A DNA stretch of 64,000 nt, from the NCBI RefSeq assembly GCF_003226555.1, contig NZ_QKQS01000006.1, positions 62,001 through 126,000 on the forward strand. The letters are read 5' to 3'. Position numbers and translations under genes: made by a program. This DNA is from Rhodopseudomonas palustris. Its GTDB lineage: Bacteria > Pseudomonadota > Alphaproteobacteria > Rhizobiales > Xanthobacteraceae. The notes under the pieces were generated by a model. The model was not told the DNA's origin. It did not search any database and saw only the letters and a list, made by a program, of their open reading frames with translations. Shown piece after piece: positions 53,436-63,123 of this stretch; the stretch's first letter is position 1, and every line of letters begins with the position of its first letter.

Positions 53436-55799
53436 TCACCACCGATACCGCAGCGTCGCCAGCACCGTGCGGCGCAGGCCGTAGTAGCAGCCGGCATCGA
53501 AGCTGGTGCCGACGCCGCACGAGGCGACATAGACCTTGTCGAACAGGTTGCTGGCGTTGATCGAGAACCGTGTCCCCTTCATCGACGGAGACAGATAGCC
53601 GAGATCGTAGTGCAGCGCCGCGTCCGCCACGGTGAAGCTCGGAACCACCAGGGTGTTGGTCGAATTGCCGAAGCTCTCGCCGACATAGCGCACGCCGGCA
53701 CCGAGGCTCAGTCCGCCGAGCGGACCCGAGGCCACATGCTTAAAGTGATACATGCCCCACAGCGCCGCCATATGCTCCGGCACCTGCACCGGCCGCTTGC
53801 CGAGCTCCGCGGCGGTGTTGGTCGCGGTGATCTTCATGTCCTGGTAGGTGTAGGAGCCGATCAGATCGAGTCCGAACGCGAGGCTGCCTTTCACCTCGAC
53901 CTCGACGCCGCGCGTCCGCACCTCGCCGGTCTGGACGTTGCAGCGCGCGGTGGCACTCGCGCAACCGATGTGGGTCGGGTCCGGATCAGGCGTCTGCACG
54001 TTCTGCTGGGTCAGCTCGTAACCGGCGACCGTCGCCAGCAACTGGCCCGGCAACTCGTATTTCAAACCGCCTTCGATCTGCTCGCCTGTGGTCGGCTTGA
54101 ACGCCGTCTTGTCGTAGCTCAGCACCGTGCCGGTCACCGGCTCGAACGAGGTCGAGTAGCTGACATACGGGGCAAAGCCGCTGTCGAAATGATACAGCGC
54201 GCCGACCCGATAGGTCCAGGCGTCGTCGGATTGCGACGCCAGGGTCCGGGCATTGGTGGCCAGCGTGGTCTGCCGATAGTCGAAGCCGGCGTGATCGTGG
54301 CGTCCGCTCACCATCAGCACCAGCCGGTCGAACTTGATCTGGTCCTGCAGATACACGCCGAACTGGGTGTTGACCTGGGAGGCGTCGGTTTGGAACGCGG
54401 GCGGCGCCGTGATCGTGCCGTAGACCGGATTGAGAAAGTCGATCGTCGGGACCGCCGTCGACGACCCGAGCAGCCGCGAGGCGTCGGCGTACTGATAGTC
54501 GACACCGAACAGCACGGTGTGGCTGAAGGCCCCGGTCAGGAACTTGGCTTCGGCCTGATTGTCGATCGCAAAGGTGTCGACCTGCTCGACCACTTTGGAT
54601 TTCGATCGGGTCAGGGTGTGCAGATTGGCGCCGAAGCCGCTGACCGACACGCCCTGAAAATCGGTGGCGAGGTTCATGTAGCGGACGTTCTGCCGGACGG
54701 CGAACGCATTGTTGAAGCGGTGTTCGAACTGATAGCCGACCGACGCCTGTTTGCGGCTGAACACTTCATAGGTCGGATCGCCGGCGTTGAAACTGGTCGG
54801 GATCTGGCCGAACGGGTTGGACTCGACCGTACCGCGCTGCGGCAGGAACACGCTGTACCAGCTGTTCGGATCGTAGGTGTAGTTCGCCAGCACCGTCAGC
54901 GAGGTGTTGAGGCTGGGCCGATAGGTCAGCGCCGGCGCGATCATGTAGCGCTGGTCCTTGGTGTCGTCGACCTGGGTGCCGGAGTCGCGCACCAGCCCGG
55001 TCATTCGATACAGCCACTTGCCCTCGGCATCGGCCGGCCCGCCGAAATCGAACGTCGCCTGCTTGCGATCCCACGATCCGCCGCTGAGTTCGATCTCGCC
55101 GAACGCCTTTTCGGTCGGCTTCTTGCTGACGAGGTTGACCAGGCCGCCGAGGCTCGACTGGCCGTACAGGATCGACGCCGGCCCGCGCAGCACCTCGATG
55201 CGTTCTAGGCCGTAGGAGTCCACGGTCGGCACTGCGAACGAGATGCCGCGCTGCAGTTTCAGCCCGTCCTGGAAGCCGACGAAGTTCTGCAGCACCCCGT
55301 TGTTGTTGCCGAAGCCGCGGACCGGAACGATGTCGTAGCGGCTGGAGGGACGCAGATCGACGAAGGTGCCGGCGGTGTAGCGCAACGCCTGCGATACGCT
55401 CTGGGCGCCCTGATCGCTGATCTGATCGCGGGTCACCACCGACACCGACGCCGGCGTTTCGATCAGCGGCGCATCGGTCTTGGTGCCGGTGGCGCTGCGG
55501 CCGGCGACATAGCCGGCGACCGGCCCGGTCGCGGTCTCCGCCGCGCTGGTGGCGGTCGCCGCGGTCGGCGGCGCGGCCGTCGTGGTGCGGCTGCGCTGGG
55601 GCCGGACCGCGGCGCGATTGGCGCTGCGCGCGGGTTGCGGTCGGGCCGCCGGACGAGCGCGGCTCGGCGCATCGACAACCACCGCAGGCAGCGACGACCG
55701 CGACGCCGACGGCGTTGCCGTCTGGGCATGGCCGTCCGCCGGCACCGCCAACGTCACCGCCAATCCACCGACGGCCGCCAGCCATCCCCGCGCCGCCAT
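53436..55799 (-). CDS. TonB-dependent siderophore receptor of ABC operon
   Basis: A 787-residue receptor leading the six-gene siderophore operon. A signal peptide ends about residue 25 (VPADGHAQ), LPAVVVDAPSR is the TonB-box region, then a Pro/Arg-rich linker. The plug (about 100-230) has VLRGPASILYGQSSLGGLVN near 207-226, and the barrel ends TVLATLRYRW. It fits the TonB-siderophore receptor (FhuA/FpvA-like) family. ATG 55799 is preferred over 55817 because AGGAG lies 6 bases upstream of it. A 53-bp element shared with the receptor at 58143 lies about 90 bases upstream. Confidence 0.92.
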   Translation of the reverse strand: MAARGWLAAVGGLAVTLAVPADGHAQTATPSASRSSLPAVVVDAPSRARPAARPQPARSANRAAVRPQRSRTTTAAPPTAATATSAAETATGPVAGYVAGRSATGTKTDAPLIETPASVSVVTRDQISDQGAQSVSQALRYTAGTFVDLRPSSRYDIVPVRGFGNNNGVLQNFVGFQDGLKLQRGISFAVPTVDSYGLERIEVLRGPASILYGQSSLGGLVNLVSKKPTEKAFGEIELSGGSWDRKQATFDFGGPADAEGKWLYRMTGLVRDSGTQVDDTKDQRYMIAPALTYRPSLNTSLTVLANYTYDPNSWYSVFLPQRGTVESNPFGQIPTSFNAGDPTYEVFSRKQASVGYQFEHRFNNAFAVRQNVRYMNLATDFQGVSVSGFGANLHTLTRSKSKVVEQVDTFAIDNQAEAKFLTGAFSHTVLFGVDYQYADASRLLGSSTAVPTIDFLNPVYGTITAPPAFQTDASQVNTQFGVYLQDQIKFDRLVLMVSGRHDHAGFDYRQTTLATNARTLASQSDDAWTYRVGALYHFDSGFAPYVSYSTSFEPVTGTVLSYDKTAFKPTTGEQIEGGLKYELPGQLLATVAGYELTQQNVQTPDPDPTHIGCASATARCNVQTGEVRTRGVEVEVKGSLAFGLDLIGSYTYQDMKITATNTAAELGKRPVQVPEHMAALWGMYHFKHVASGPLGGLSLGAGVRYVGESFGNSTNTLVVPSFTVADAALHYDLGYLSPSMKGTRFSINASNLFDKVYVASCGVGTSFDAGCYYGLRRTVLATLRYRW

Positions 55800-55886
55800 G
55801 CCCCGCTCCTGCATCACTCGATCCCCACTTGCTGATGAAGCTGATGAGCAGGATCAGTTACGGCAGGTGCTGCAGCGCAGCCATAC

Positions 55887-55939
55887 CGGGAGTTCTGCGC
55901 AGCCGCGATTCTTCTCTGCCAGAACGTGGAATCGTTCCA
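55887..55939 (-). promoter_or_regulatory. Shared 53-bp upstream element, copy A
   Basis: Ungapped match of 42 of 53 bases to 58214-58266. Invariant blocks on the plus strand are CGGGAGT, GCGC, GATTCTTCT, TGCC, AATC and TTCCA. It lies about 90 bases before the receptor start at 55799. Further short matches (GGATxAGTTACG and CATCACTC) lie nearer the start. Probably the binding site for the AraC regulator at 58404. Confidence 0.7.
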
Positions 55940-56007
55940 ATCCACACCGACCCGCTCCGCAGTTGAGTGACGCCGCTTGCATGGACAGCCTGACCAGTCA
56001 GCCCCGC

Positions 56008-58143
56008 TCAGAAGCTGCCGCGCATGCCGATTCCGAACATCCTCGGCTCGGTCATGCTCGCCTCAGTGCCGCCGATGCCGCGATTCTCCTGCATGTAGGT
56101 CGGAGCGCGCTCGTCGAAGACATTCTTCACGTAGCCGTAAATCTCCGCCATCTGATGGAGCTTGTAGCTGACGCGAAGGTCGGCCACGGTGTATGGATCG
56201 ATGGCGTATTTCGCGGTGTTGGCGACGTCCGAATAGTATTTGTCGAGGTGACGGACCTGCCCCGAAACGTTGAGCTTGTCGGTCGCGTCCCAGCTCGCGC
56301 CGAAACTCAGCATGTAGCCCGGCGATCTCGCGAACTCGTTGCCCTCGTAGCTGACGTTGCTCGAAATTTCGTCGATCCTGGTACGCAACACACCGGCACC
56401 CGCGCGCAGAGTCAGGCCGTCGATCATCCGATAGTCGACCGCCAACTCCAGGCCGTAGGCGTGCGCCTTCTCGGCATTGATGACGTAGGTCTGGGCGATG
56501 CCGGTCGAGATCACCACAGGGATGTTGTACTGGGCGTTCTTGAAATCCATGAAGAACAAGTTGCCGTTCACCGTGAGCGTGTCGTTCAGCAGATTCGCAC
56601 GCGTGAACAGCTCGTAGTTCCAGAGCGATTCCTCCTTGAAGGCGGTCCATTGCCGGGAATTGAGATTGAGCGACACGCCGCCTGGATTGTAGCCGCGGCT
56701 GACGAGCGCGCCGACGCTCAGTTCGGGAGTGAGCGCATAGGACACCGACAGCTTCGGCAACAGCGCGGTGAACGTGTTGTCGTAGTCGATCCGCTGCGGC
56801 GCGTAGACGGACAGGCCTGCACGCTGGATATGATCGTGCTGGGAGCGCAGCCCTCCGGTCAACGTCCAGCGATCGGTGAGCCTATAGGTCAGTTCGCCGA
56901 ACACGCCGAGATTGGTCTTGCGGTCGTCGAATGTCGAGATGCCGCTCAGATACAGAATCTCGTCGGCTTTGGTGTAGCCGTAGTAGACGCCGGCAAGTCC
57001 GCTGAGCACCGAACCCTGGTCGCCGAACGTCATGCGGGTTTCGTTGGAGACGTTCTTCCGCTCAATATCGGCATTGCCGTTCGAGGCCACCGGCGCGACG
57101 CGATGGACCGACGAGCCGGTGTACTGCACCTGATTGAACAGCTTGAACCCGTTGTAGAAATCGTGCTTCAGATCGAAGATGCCGGTGTCGTTGACCTGGT
57201 TCCAGGTCGGCATCGTCGTGGTGATGTGCTGCAGCTTCTCGTAGGGCGCCGACGCCGCCTCCTGGCCGGGACGATTGCTGGAATTATGCGCGTAGGTCAG
57301 CTTCGCCTCGAGGCCGGGGATCGCCTGAGGCAGCCACAGCAGTTTGAATCGCGCGTCGAGCGACCGGAAATCCTGGTCGGTCAATCCCCGCTGGAAGTTC
57401 GGGCTGACGTAGTCGATGAAAGTATCGCGGCCCGAATAGTCGATCGCGAGCCGCGCCGCCAATTCGTCTTTGATCAGAGGACCGGACACCGCCACCGAGG
57501 TGCGCCGCGAATTGTAGCTGCCGATCTCGGCCTGATAGGCGCCTTCCGGCTTGAAGGTCGGATCCTTGGTGTTGACGATGATCGCGCCGGCAATGGCGTT
57601 CGCCCCCTGCGACGTGGTTTGCGGGCCGCGGAACACTTCGATGTTCTTCACGTCCCAGGCGGAGGTGGCGCCGAAATAGAACTCGCTGTAGCTGAGATAG
57701 TGCCCGTCGAGGTTGATCGTGGCGCGCGGAACGGTGCCGCCCCAGAACGAATATTGGCCGGTCAGCGGCCCCTGTGTGTCCTGCCCGCGGATCACCGGCG
57801 CACTGACCGTGTCGGTGTAGACGACATTCGGGACGCCGTTGATCACTTCGGACACCGAGGCGTCGCCCGTCTTCTCGGTTTCGATTTGTTTCTCGGTGAT
57901 CACCGAAACCGACGAGGCGGTGTTCTTCTGGTCGCGCTCGACCTTTTCGCCGGTGACGACGATCGCGTCGAGCGGGATTCCGCCGCCTGCGCCCGACGAC
58001 GACGCAGCGGCCTGCCCGAATGCCGGCGCGGTGGCGATCGCGGACAGGATCGACAACGTGCCGATACTGCGCGCGCCCAGCGTCGTCGCCAATTGGCCTG
58101 CCACCGATCGCGGATGCCGACTTGTCGCCGCTCGATTTCGCAT
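56008..58143 (-). CDS. TonB-dependent receptor divergent from AraC regulator
   Basis: A 711-residue receptor of a different subfamily from the others here: after the signal peptide (ending AFGQA) comes a short Gly/Ser stretch and LDAIVVTGEKVERDQ as the TonB box, without the long Pro/Arg linker. The plug has VFRGPQTTSQGANAIAGAI near 170-188, and the barrel ends MFGIGMRGSF. It resembles receptors of the FyuA/pesticin or Fiu group. ATG 58143 is preferred over the adjacent GTG at 58146. It is transcribed away from the AraC gene, with a shared 53-bp element upstream. Confidence 0.9.
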   Translation of the reverse strand: MRNRAATSRHPRSVAGQLATTLGARSIGTLSILSAIATAPAFGQAAASSSGAGGGIPLDAIVVTGEKVERDQKNTASSVSVITEKQIETEKTGDASVSEVINGVPNVVYTDTVSAPVIRGQDTQGPLTGQYSFWGGTVPRATINLDGHYLSYSEFYFGATSAWDVKNIEVFRGPQTTSQGANAIAGAIIVNTKDPTFKPEGAYQAEIGSYNSRRTSVAVSGPLIKDELAARLAIDYSGRDTFIDYVSPNFQRGLTDQDFRSLDARFKLLWLPQAIPGLEAKLTYAHNSSNRPGQEAASAPYEKLQHITTTMPTWNQVNDTGIFDLKHDFYNGFKLFNQVQYTGSSVHRVAPVASNGNADIERKNVSNETRMTFGDQGSVLSGLAGVYYGYTKADEILYLSGISTFDDRKTNLGVFGELTYRLTDRWTLTGGLRSQHDHIQRAGLSVYAPQRIDYDNTFTALLPKLSVSYALTPELSVGALVSRGYNPGGVSLNLNSRQWTAFKEESLWNYELFTRANLLNDTLTVNGNLFFMDFKNAQYNIPVVISTGIAQTYVINAEKAHAYGLELAVDYRMIDGLTLRAGAGVLRTRIDEISSNVSYEGNEFARSPGYMLSFGASWDATDKLNVSGQVRHLDKYYSDVANTAKYAIDPYTVADLRVSYKLHQMAEIYGYVKNVFDERAPTYMQENRGIGGTEASMTEPRMFGIGMRGSF

Positions 58144-58213
58144 CACTCATTCCCCACTGCCGAGTTCAACTAGCGGGATGAGTTACGACAACGTGTCGCC
58201 TGACGGCCATGGG

Positions 58214-58266
58214 CGGGAGTATTGCGCGGACGTGATTCTTCTTTGCCGGAGCTTGAAATCCTTCCA
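58214..58266 (-). promoter_or_regulatory. Shared 53-bp upstream element, copy B
   Basis: Sister of 55887-55939, 71 bases before the receptor start at 58143 and about 140 bases before the divergent AraC gene. The same invariant blocks occur in the same spacing. It is placed to control the receptor, and perhaps the regulator itself. Confidence 0.7.
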
Positions 58267-58403
58267 GTTCGCCGCCGAGCGCCGATGTCGGGGCGATCGG
58301 CCCGGCAGCTAATCTAGAGACGTTATAGGTCGCAGGCAGGACAATCCTGATCCGGGCTGGTGTATGCTGCTGGTTTGCAATTCGTGAAGCTCAAGGGTGA
58401 TCG

Positions 58404-59399
58404 ATGCTTTCGGACCGGCAACGGAAGGTCGTCAGCGCCGACGATCTCAAGCGCCTGGCCGGCGCCTCCGACAGCGCGTTTCGGCTGGTGACGCCGGGAT
58501 TGGCAGGTAGTTCGCCGATCCTGGTCGGAGAATTTCGCCGAATTCACTTGCGGCAGGGATTGACGCTGCACACAACTGATACGCGCGAGATCCACGACCT
58601 GCACACCGAGGCGGCGCAGCCGCCCGGCCTCACCGTGGCGCTGTTCCTGCAAGGCTGCGTCCACGTCTGCCTGGGCGGCCATCCGATGGAGCTGGGCAGC
58701 ACGGAAGGCGCACACGAGATCGAAGCGGTCGCGATCGCCCGTTCGAAGTTCGACAGCTTCGCCCGACAGTCGGTCAGAGGCGCTCACATCCGCAAAGTCA
58801 ACGTCACGCTCAGCCCGGAATGGCTCGACCAGGAGGCGTTGGCGGATTCACCGGCATGCGCCGAGGCGTTGCGCTTTCTCCGCGGCCATCTCGCCACCCG
58901 GCGCTGGAAGGCGACACCGCGTCTGATCGCGATCGCCGAGCAGATCCTCAATCCGCCGCCGCTCGCCGAACCGCTGGAGCGGCTGTATCTTGAGTCCCGC
59001 TCGATCGAGATGGTGGCGGACGCTCTGCAGGCGATCACCGATGCGTCGGCGTGCTTCGAGGGCACAGTGCTGCATCCGGCGCATCGCCGCTGCGTGCAGC
59101 GCGCCTGCTCGTTCATCGACGCCCATCTCGACCAGGAACTGACGCTGCAGACCATCGCGGCAGCGGCGGGGCTCAACCCCGGCAGCTTGCAACGCGGCTT
59201 TCGCGTGCTGCACGGGACGACGATTTTCGACTACGTTCGCGGCCGCAAGCTCGACTATGCGCGCGAGATGCTCGAACGCGATACGCTGTCGGTCGGCGAA
59301 GTCGCCCATATGGTCGGGTACCGTACTCTCGGGAACTTCTCGACCGCGTTCCGCCGGCGCTTCGGCATCAGCCCCCGCCAGATCCGCGCGCGCTACTAA
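58404..59399 (+). CDS. AraC-family regulator (PchR-like)
   Basis: A 331-residue regulator. The C-terminal about 100 residues (235-331) hold two helix-turn-helix motifs: LTLQTIAAAAGLNPGSLQRGF near 248-268 and LSVGEVAHMVGYRTLGNFSTAFRRRFG near 297-323. The N-terminal 230 residues are the sensor part, plausibly binding a ferric siderophore as in PchR/AlcR. AGGG lies about 7 bases before ATG 58404. It is divergent from a TonB receptor and probably activates it and the siderophore operon at 55799 through the shared element. Confidence 0.92.
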   Translation: MLSDRQRKVVSADDLKRLAGASDSAFRLVTPGLAGSSPILVGEFRRIHLRQGLTLHTTDTREIHDLHTEAAQPPGLTVALFLQGCVHVCLGGHPMELGSTEGAHEIEAVAIARSKFDSFARQSVRGAHIRKVNVTLSPEWLDQEALADSPACAEALRFLRGHLATRRWKATPRLIAIAEQILNPPPLAEPLERLYLESRSIEMVADALQAITDASACFEGTVLHPAHRRCVQRACSFIDAHLDQELTLQTIAAAAGLNPGSLQRGFRVLHGTTIFDYVRGRKLDYAREMLERDTLSVGEVAHMVGYRTLGNFSTAFRRRFGISPRQIRARY

Positions 59400-59653
59400 G
59401 GCCCCGCGGGACCGTGTCCCTCGACAAGCTCAGACGATCGCGGCGGGAACCCCGGGCTGCGCGTCGCGGTGGTGACCGCGGCGGTGTCGCCGAGCGCGCG
59501 GCCGGTCGCGAGGCTGATGAAGTGCTGCTGCGAGCATGCCAGGCAGTAAACCTGCTCGTAGGTCGGCCGCTCCCCGCCGACCACTTCGTCGGCGATCCAG
59601 GTCTGAGTCATCAGACCGTTCTGAGGACATCGGTAAACCAGGAGCTTAGCCAT
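59396..59653 (-). CDS. Small hypothetical protein with Cys pair
   Basis: An 85-residue soluble protein beginning MAKLLVYRCPQNGLMTQTWI. YRCPQNG and VYCLACSQQH suggest a small zinc-ribbon-like fold. The C-terminal part is low-complexity. It runs convergent with the AraC gene and overlaps its stop by 4 bases. No clear ribosome site precedes ATG 59653, so coding status is moderate. Function unknown. Confidence 0.5.
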   Translation of the reverse strand: MAKLLVYRCPQNGLMTQTWIADEVVGGERPTYEQVYCLACSQQHFISLATGRALGDTAAVTTATRSPGFPPRSSELVEGHGPAGP

Positions 59654-59845
59654 GGCCGAATGGTGCCACGACTTCACCTCTCCTCCTTGACGCAGGTCAA
59701 GCTGCGACTGCGATGTATCGACGCGACTGGACGTCACCGCCGCGTCACAAATGTTAGCACGCGAAGTCAGCGCGTATTATCAACACGATCTCGCCACAAG
59801 CGTGGCGAACTTCGCACGATTACCAGGTCGCCGCCGCGGGCGTGA

Positions 59846-62800
59846 CTAGTTTGTGCGGCGCCGGGAGAAATACGAGATCAGCACCGGCAGCGTGATCAGA
59901 ATCACCCCCGGTGCCAGCATCATGCCGGTGACGACCACGATCGCCAGCGGCTTCTGCACCTGCGAACCGATGCCACTCGACATCGCCGCGGGCAGTAGGC
60001 CAACACCGGCGATCACGCAAGTCATCAGCACCGGCCGAAGCTGCAGCTCACCGGTTCGGACCACGGCGCGCAGCCGGTCGAGCCCCTGATCGATCAGCTG
60101 ATTGTACTGCGACAGGATAATGATGCCGTCCATCACCGCGATGCCGAACAGCGCGATGAAGCCGATCGCCGCCGACACGCTGAACGGAATGCCGCTGATC
60201 AGCAGGCCCATCACCCCGCCGAAAATCGCCATCGGGATCACGCTCATCGCCAGCAGCGTGTCGATCAGCGAGCCGAAGTTGAAGAACAGCAGCACGCCGA
60301 TCAGCGCCAGGCTGATCGGCACGACGATCGACAACCGCTTGATCGCATCCTGCAGATTGCCGAACTCGCCGACCCATTCGGCTCGCGAGCCGGGCGGCAA
60401 CCGCACCTGGGCGGCGACTTTCTCCTGCGCCTCCTGGATCGCACTGCCGAGATCGCGCCCGCGCACCGAGAACTTGATCGGCAGATAGCGTTCCTGATCC
60501 TCGCGATAGATATAGGCGGCGCCGGACACGAGCTGAATGTCGGCGAGCTCGCTGAGCGGGATCTGGGTGATGCCGTTCGGGCCCTGCACGCCGATCCGCA
60601 GATTGTGGATCGCCTCGGCGCTCTTGCGATACTCCGGGGCCAGCCGAACGATGATCGGGAAATGCCGGTCGCTGCCGGGCTCGTACAGATCGCCGGCGCT
60701 GTCGCCGCCGATCGCCACCCGGATGGTGGCGTTGATATCGCCCGGCGTCAGCCCGTAGCGCGCGGCGCGCTCCCGGTTGACGTCGATCTGGATGGTCGGC
60801 TGGCCGAGCGAGGTGAACACCGCAAGGTCCTGCACGCCCTGCACCGTCGCCAGCACCGCCTTGATCTGGTTGGCGGTCTCGGTGAGCGCCTTGAGATCGT
60901 TGCCGTACAGCTTGATCGAGTTCTCGCCCTTCACGCCGGACACCGCCTCGGAGACGTTGTCCTGCAGATATTGCGAGAAATTGAACTCGACGCCGGGAAA
61001 CTTCGCCTGTAGTTGCTTCAGCATCCGCGCCGTGAGTTCATCCTTGTCGTGACTGCCCGGCCATTTCGACGCCGGCTTCAGCGGCGCGAAGAACTCGGCG
61101 TTGAAGAAGCCGGCGGCGTCGGTGCCGTCGTCGGGGCGGCCGTGCTGCGACACCACCGACTCGACCTCCGGGAAGCTGGCGATCAGCTTGCGCATCTGGT
61201 TGACGTAGCCGTTGCCTTCGGTGAGCGAGATCGTCGGCGGCAGCGTCGCACGGATCCAGAGATTGCCCTCCTCCAGCTTCGGCAGGAATTCGAGCCCGAG
61301 GAAGCGGGTGGCGATCACCGTGGCCAGCACCAGGCCCAACGCGCCGGCCATCACCATCGGCCGGTTCTTCACCGCCCAGCCGAGCCAGGGCATGTACAGC
61401 TTGTGCAGCATCCGCATCAGCCAGGTCTCGGTCTCCTTGACGTGATGCGGCAGGATGATGGCGCTCAGCGCCGGCGTCACCGTGAAGGTCGCCAGCAGGC
61501 CGCCGGCGAGCGCGTAGGCATAGGTGCGCGCCATCGGGCCGAAGATGTTGCCCTCGACACCCGACAGCGTGAACAGCGGCAGGAACGCCGCGATGATGAT
61601 CGCCGCGGCGAAGAAGATCGACCGCGACACGTCGGCGGCGGCCGAGCGGATCGCGTGCTTCTTCATCCCCATGATGGTGTCGGCGGAGATCTCGTTGCGC
61701 TCCTCGGGCGACAGCACCGTGGAATGCGACAGCCGTCTGAAGATCGCCTCGACCATGATCACGGTGGCGTCGACGATCAGACCGAAATCGATCGCGCCGA
61801 CCGACAACAGGTTCGCGGACTCGCCGCGCAGCACCAGGATGATCACGGCGAAGAACAGCGCGAACGGAATCGTCGCGCCGACGATCAGCGCGCTGCGCAG
61901 ATCGCCGAGGAACACCCATTGCAGCAGCACGATCAGCAGAATGCCGACCACCATGTTGTGCAGCACGGTGTGGGTGGTGGTGTCGATCAGATCCTTGCGG
62001 TCGTAGATCCGTTCGATCCGCACGCCGGGCGGCAGCACGCCGGAGGCGTTGATCTTGGCGACCGCCTGCTCCACCCGCGCGATCGTCGGCGAGCTCTGCT
62101 CGCCGCGCCGCATCAGCACGATGCCCTGAACGATGTCGTCGTCGTTGTTGATGCCGGCGATGCCGAGCCGCGGCTTCTCGCCGACGCTGACCTTGGCGAT
62201 GTCCTTCACCAGCACCGGATTGCCGCCGTTGGAGGAAATCATCGTATTGGACAGATCGTCGATCGAGCGGATCAGGCCGACGCCGCGCACCACCGCGGAC
62301 TGCGCGCCGATGTCGACGGTGTTGCCGCCGACATTGATGTTGGAGTTGGACACCGCCTGCAGCACCTGCGGCAGCGTCAGGCCGTAGGCGATCAGCTTGT
62401 TGAAATCGACCTGGACCTCGTAGGTCTTGGTCTTGCCGCCCCAGCCTGTGACGTCGATCACACCGGGCACGGCGCGGAAGCGGCGCTGCAGCACCCAGTC
62501 CTGCAGTGTCTTCAGATCGAGCACGCTGTAGCCGGGCGGGCCGACCAGCCGATAGCGGAAGATCTCGCCGATCGGGCTGAGCGGTGAAATGCCGGGCTGG
62601 GCGTTGCCCGGCAGCGGCGGCAGCTGCGACAGCCGGTTGAGCACCTGCTGCAGCGCCTGCTCGTAGGTGTAGTCGAACGAGAACTGCAGTTTGACGTCGG
62701 ACAGGCCGTACAGCGAGATCGTCCGGATCGTCTTCAGGTTCTTGATGCCGGAGACCTGGGTTTCAATCGGGATGGTGATGTAGCGCTCGATTTCTTCGGC

Positions 62801-62968
62801 CGACAGCCCGGGGCTCTGGGTGACGATGTCGACCATCGGCGGGGTCGGATCGGGATAGGCTTCGATGTTGAGATGTTCGAACGCCGCCACGCCGCCGGCG
62901 AGCACCAGCACGAACAGGGCGAGCATCAGGAAACGGCGGTTGACCGCGAATTCGACGAGGCGGCCCAT
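59846..62968 (-). CDS. Heavy-metal efflux RND transporter (CzcA/CusA family)
   Basis: A 1040-residue inner-membrane pump that exports metal ions by proton antiport. There are twelve membrane helices with the usual two large periplasmic loops. The proton-relay helix reads AIDFGLIVDATVIMVEAIFRRL near 400-421, holding both Asp and the Glu of the CzcA class rather than the single Asp of CusA, so a divalent metal is more likely than copper/silver. It follows the adaptor gene after 155 bases; no TolC-type partner is adjacent. Confidence 0.95.
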   Translation of the reverse strand: MGRLVEFAVNRRFLMLALFVLVLAGGVAAFEHLNIEAYPDPTPPMVDIVTQSPGLSAEEIERYITIPIETQVSGIKNLKTIRTISLYGLSDVKLQFSFDYTYEQALQQVLNRLSQLPPLPGNAQPGISPLSPIGEIFRYRLVGPPGYSVLDLKTLQDWVLQRRFRAVPGVIDVTGWGGKTKTYEVQVDFNKLIAYGLTLPQVLQAVSNSNINVGGNTVDIGAQSAVVRGVGLIRSIDDLSNTMISSNGGNPVLVKDIAKVSVGEKPRLGIAGINNDDDIVQGIVLMRRGEQSSPTIARVEQAVAKINASGVLPPGVRIERIYDRKDLIDTTTHTVLHNMVVGILLIVLLQWVFLGDLRSALIVGATIPFALFFAVIILVLRGESANLLSVGAIDFGLIVDATVIMVEAIFRRLSHSTVLSPEERNEISADTIMGMKKHAIRSAAADVSRSIFFAAAIIIAAFLPLFTLSGVEGNIFGPMARTYAYALAGGLLATFTVTPALSAIILPHHVKETETWLMRMLHKLYMPWLGWAVKNRPMVMAGALGLVLATVIATRFLGLEFLPKLEEGNLWIRATLPPTISLTEGNGYVNQMRKLIASFPEVESVVSQHGRPDDGTDAAGFFNAEFFAPLKPASKWPGSHDKDELTARMLKQLQAKFPGVEFNFSQYLQDNVSEAVSGVKGENSIKLYGNDLKALTETANQIKAVLATVQGVQDLAVFTSLGQPTIQIDVNRERAARYGLTPGDINATIRVAIGGDSAGDLYEPGSDRHFPIIVRLAPEYRKSAEAIHNLRIGVQGPNGITQIPLSELADIQLVSGAAYIYREDQERYLPIKFSVRGRDLGSAIQEAQEKVAAQVRLPPGSRAEWVGEFGNLQDAIKRLSIVVPISLALIGVLLFFNFGSLIDTLLAMSVIPMAIFGGVMGLLISGIPFSVSAAIGFIALFGIAVMDGIIILSQYNQLIDQGLDRLRAVVRTGELQLRPVLMTCVIAGVGLLPAAMSSGIGSQVQKPLAIVVVTGMMLAPGVILITLPVLISYFSRRRTN

Positions 62969-63123
62969 GGACCGGACCTTTCAAGGGAGGCCGAGGCTGC
63001 GCAACGCGGGTCCGGCGGGTGTGTCGATCATCGGCGCGGGCGGTTCGAACGAACGGTGCGACGACGGGCAGAGGCAGGCACGCCGGCGGAAGAGCCGCGC
63101 GGCGTGTGACGTGGGAGCGTGAC

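Noticed and set aside
52818-58173. Very long plus-strand open frames (796 and 874 codons)
   Set aside because: Antisense to well-supported receptor genes and rich in Arg/Val/Ala; shadows of high-GC coding.
61013-62587. 524-codon plus-strand frame
   Set aside because: Antisense to the RND pump gene; His/Arg/Asp-rich shadow.
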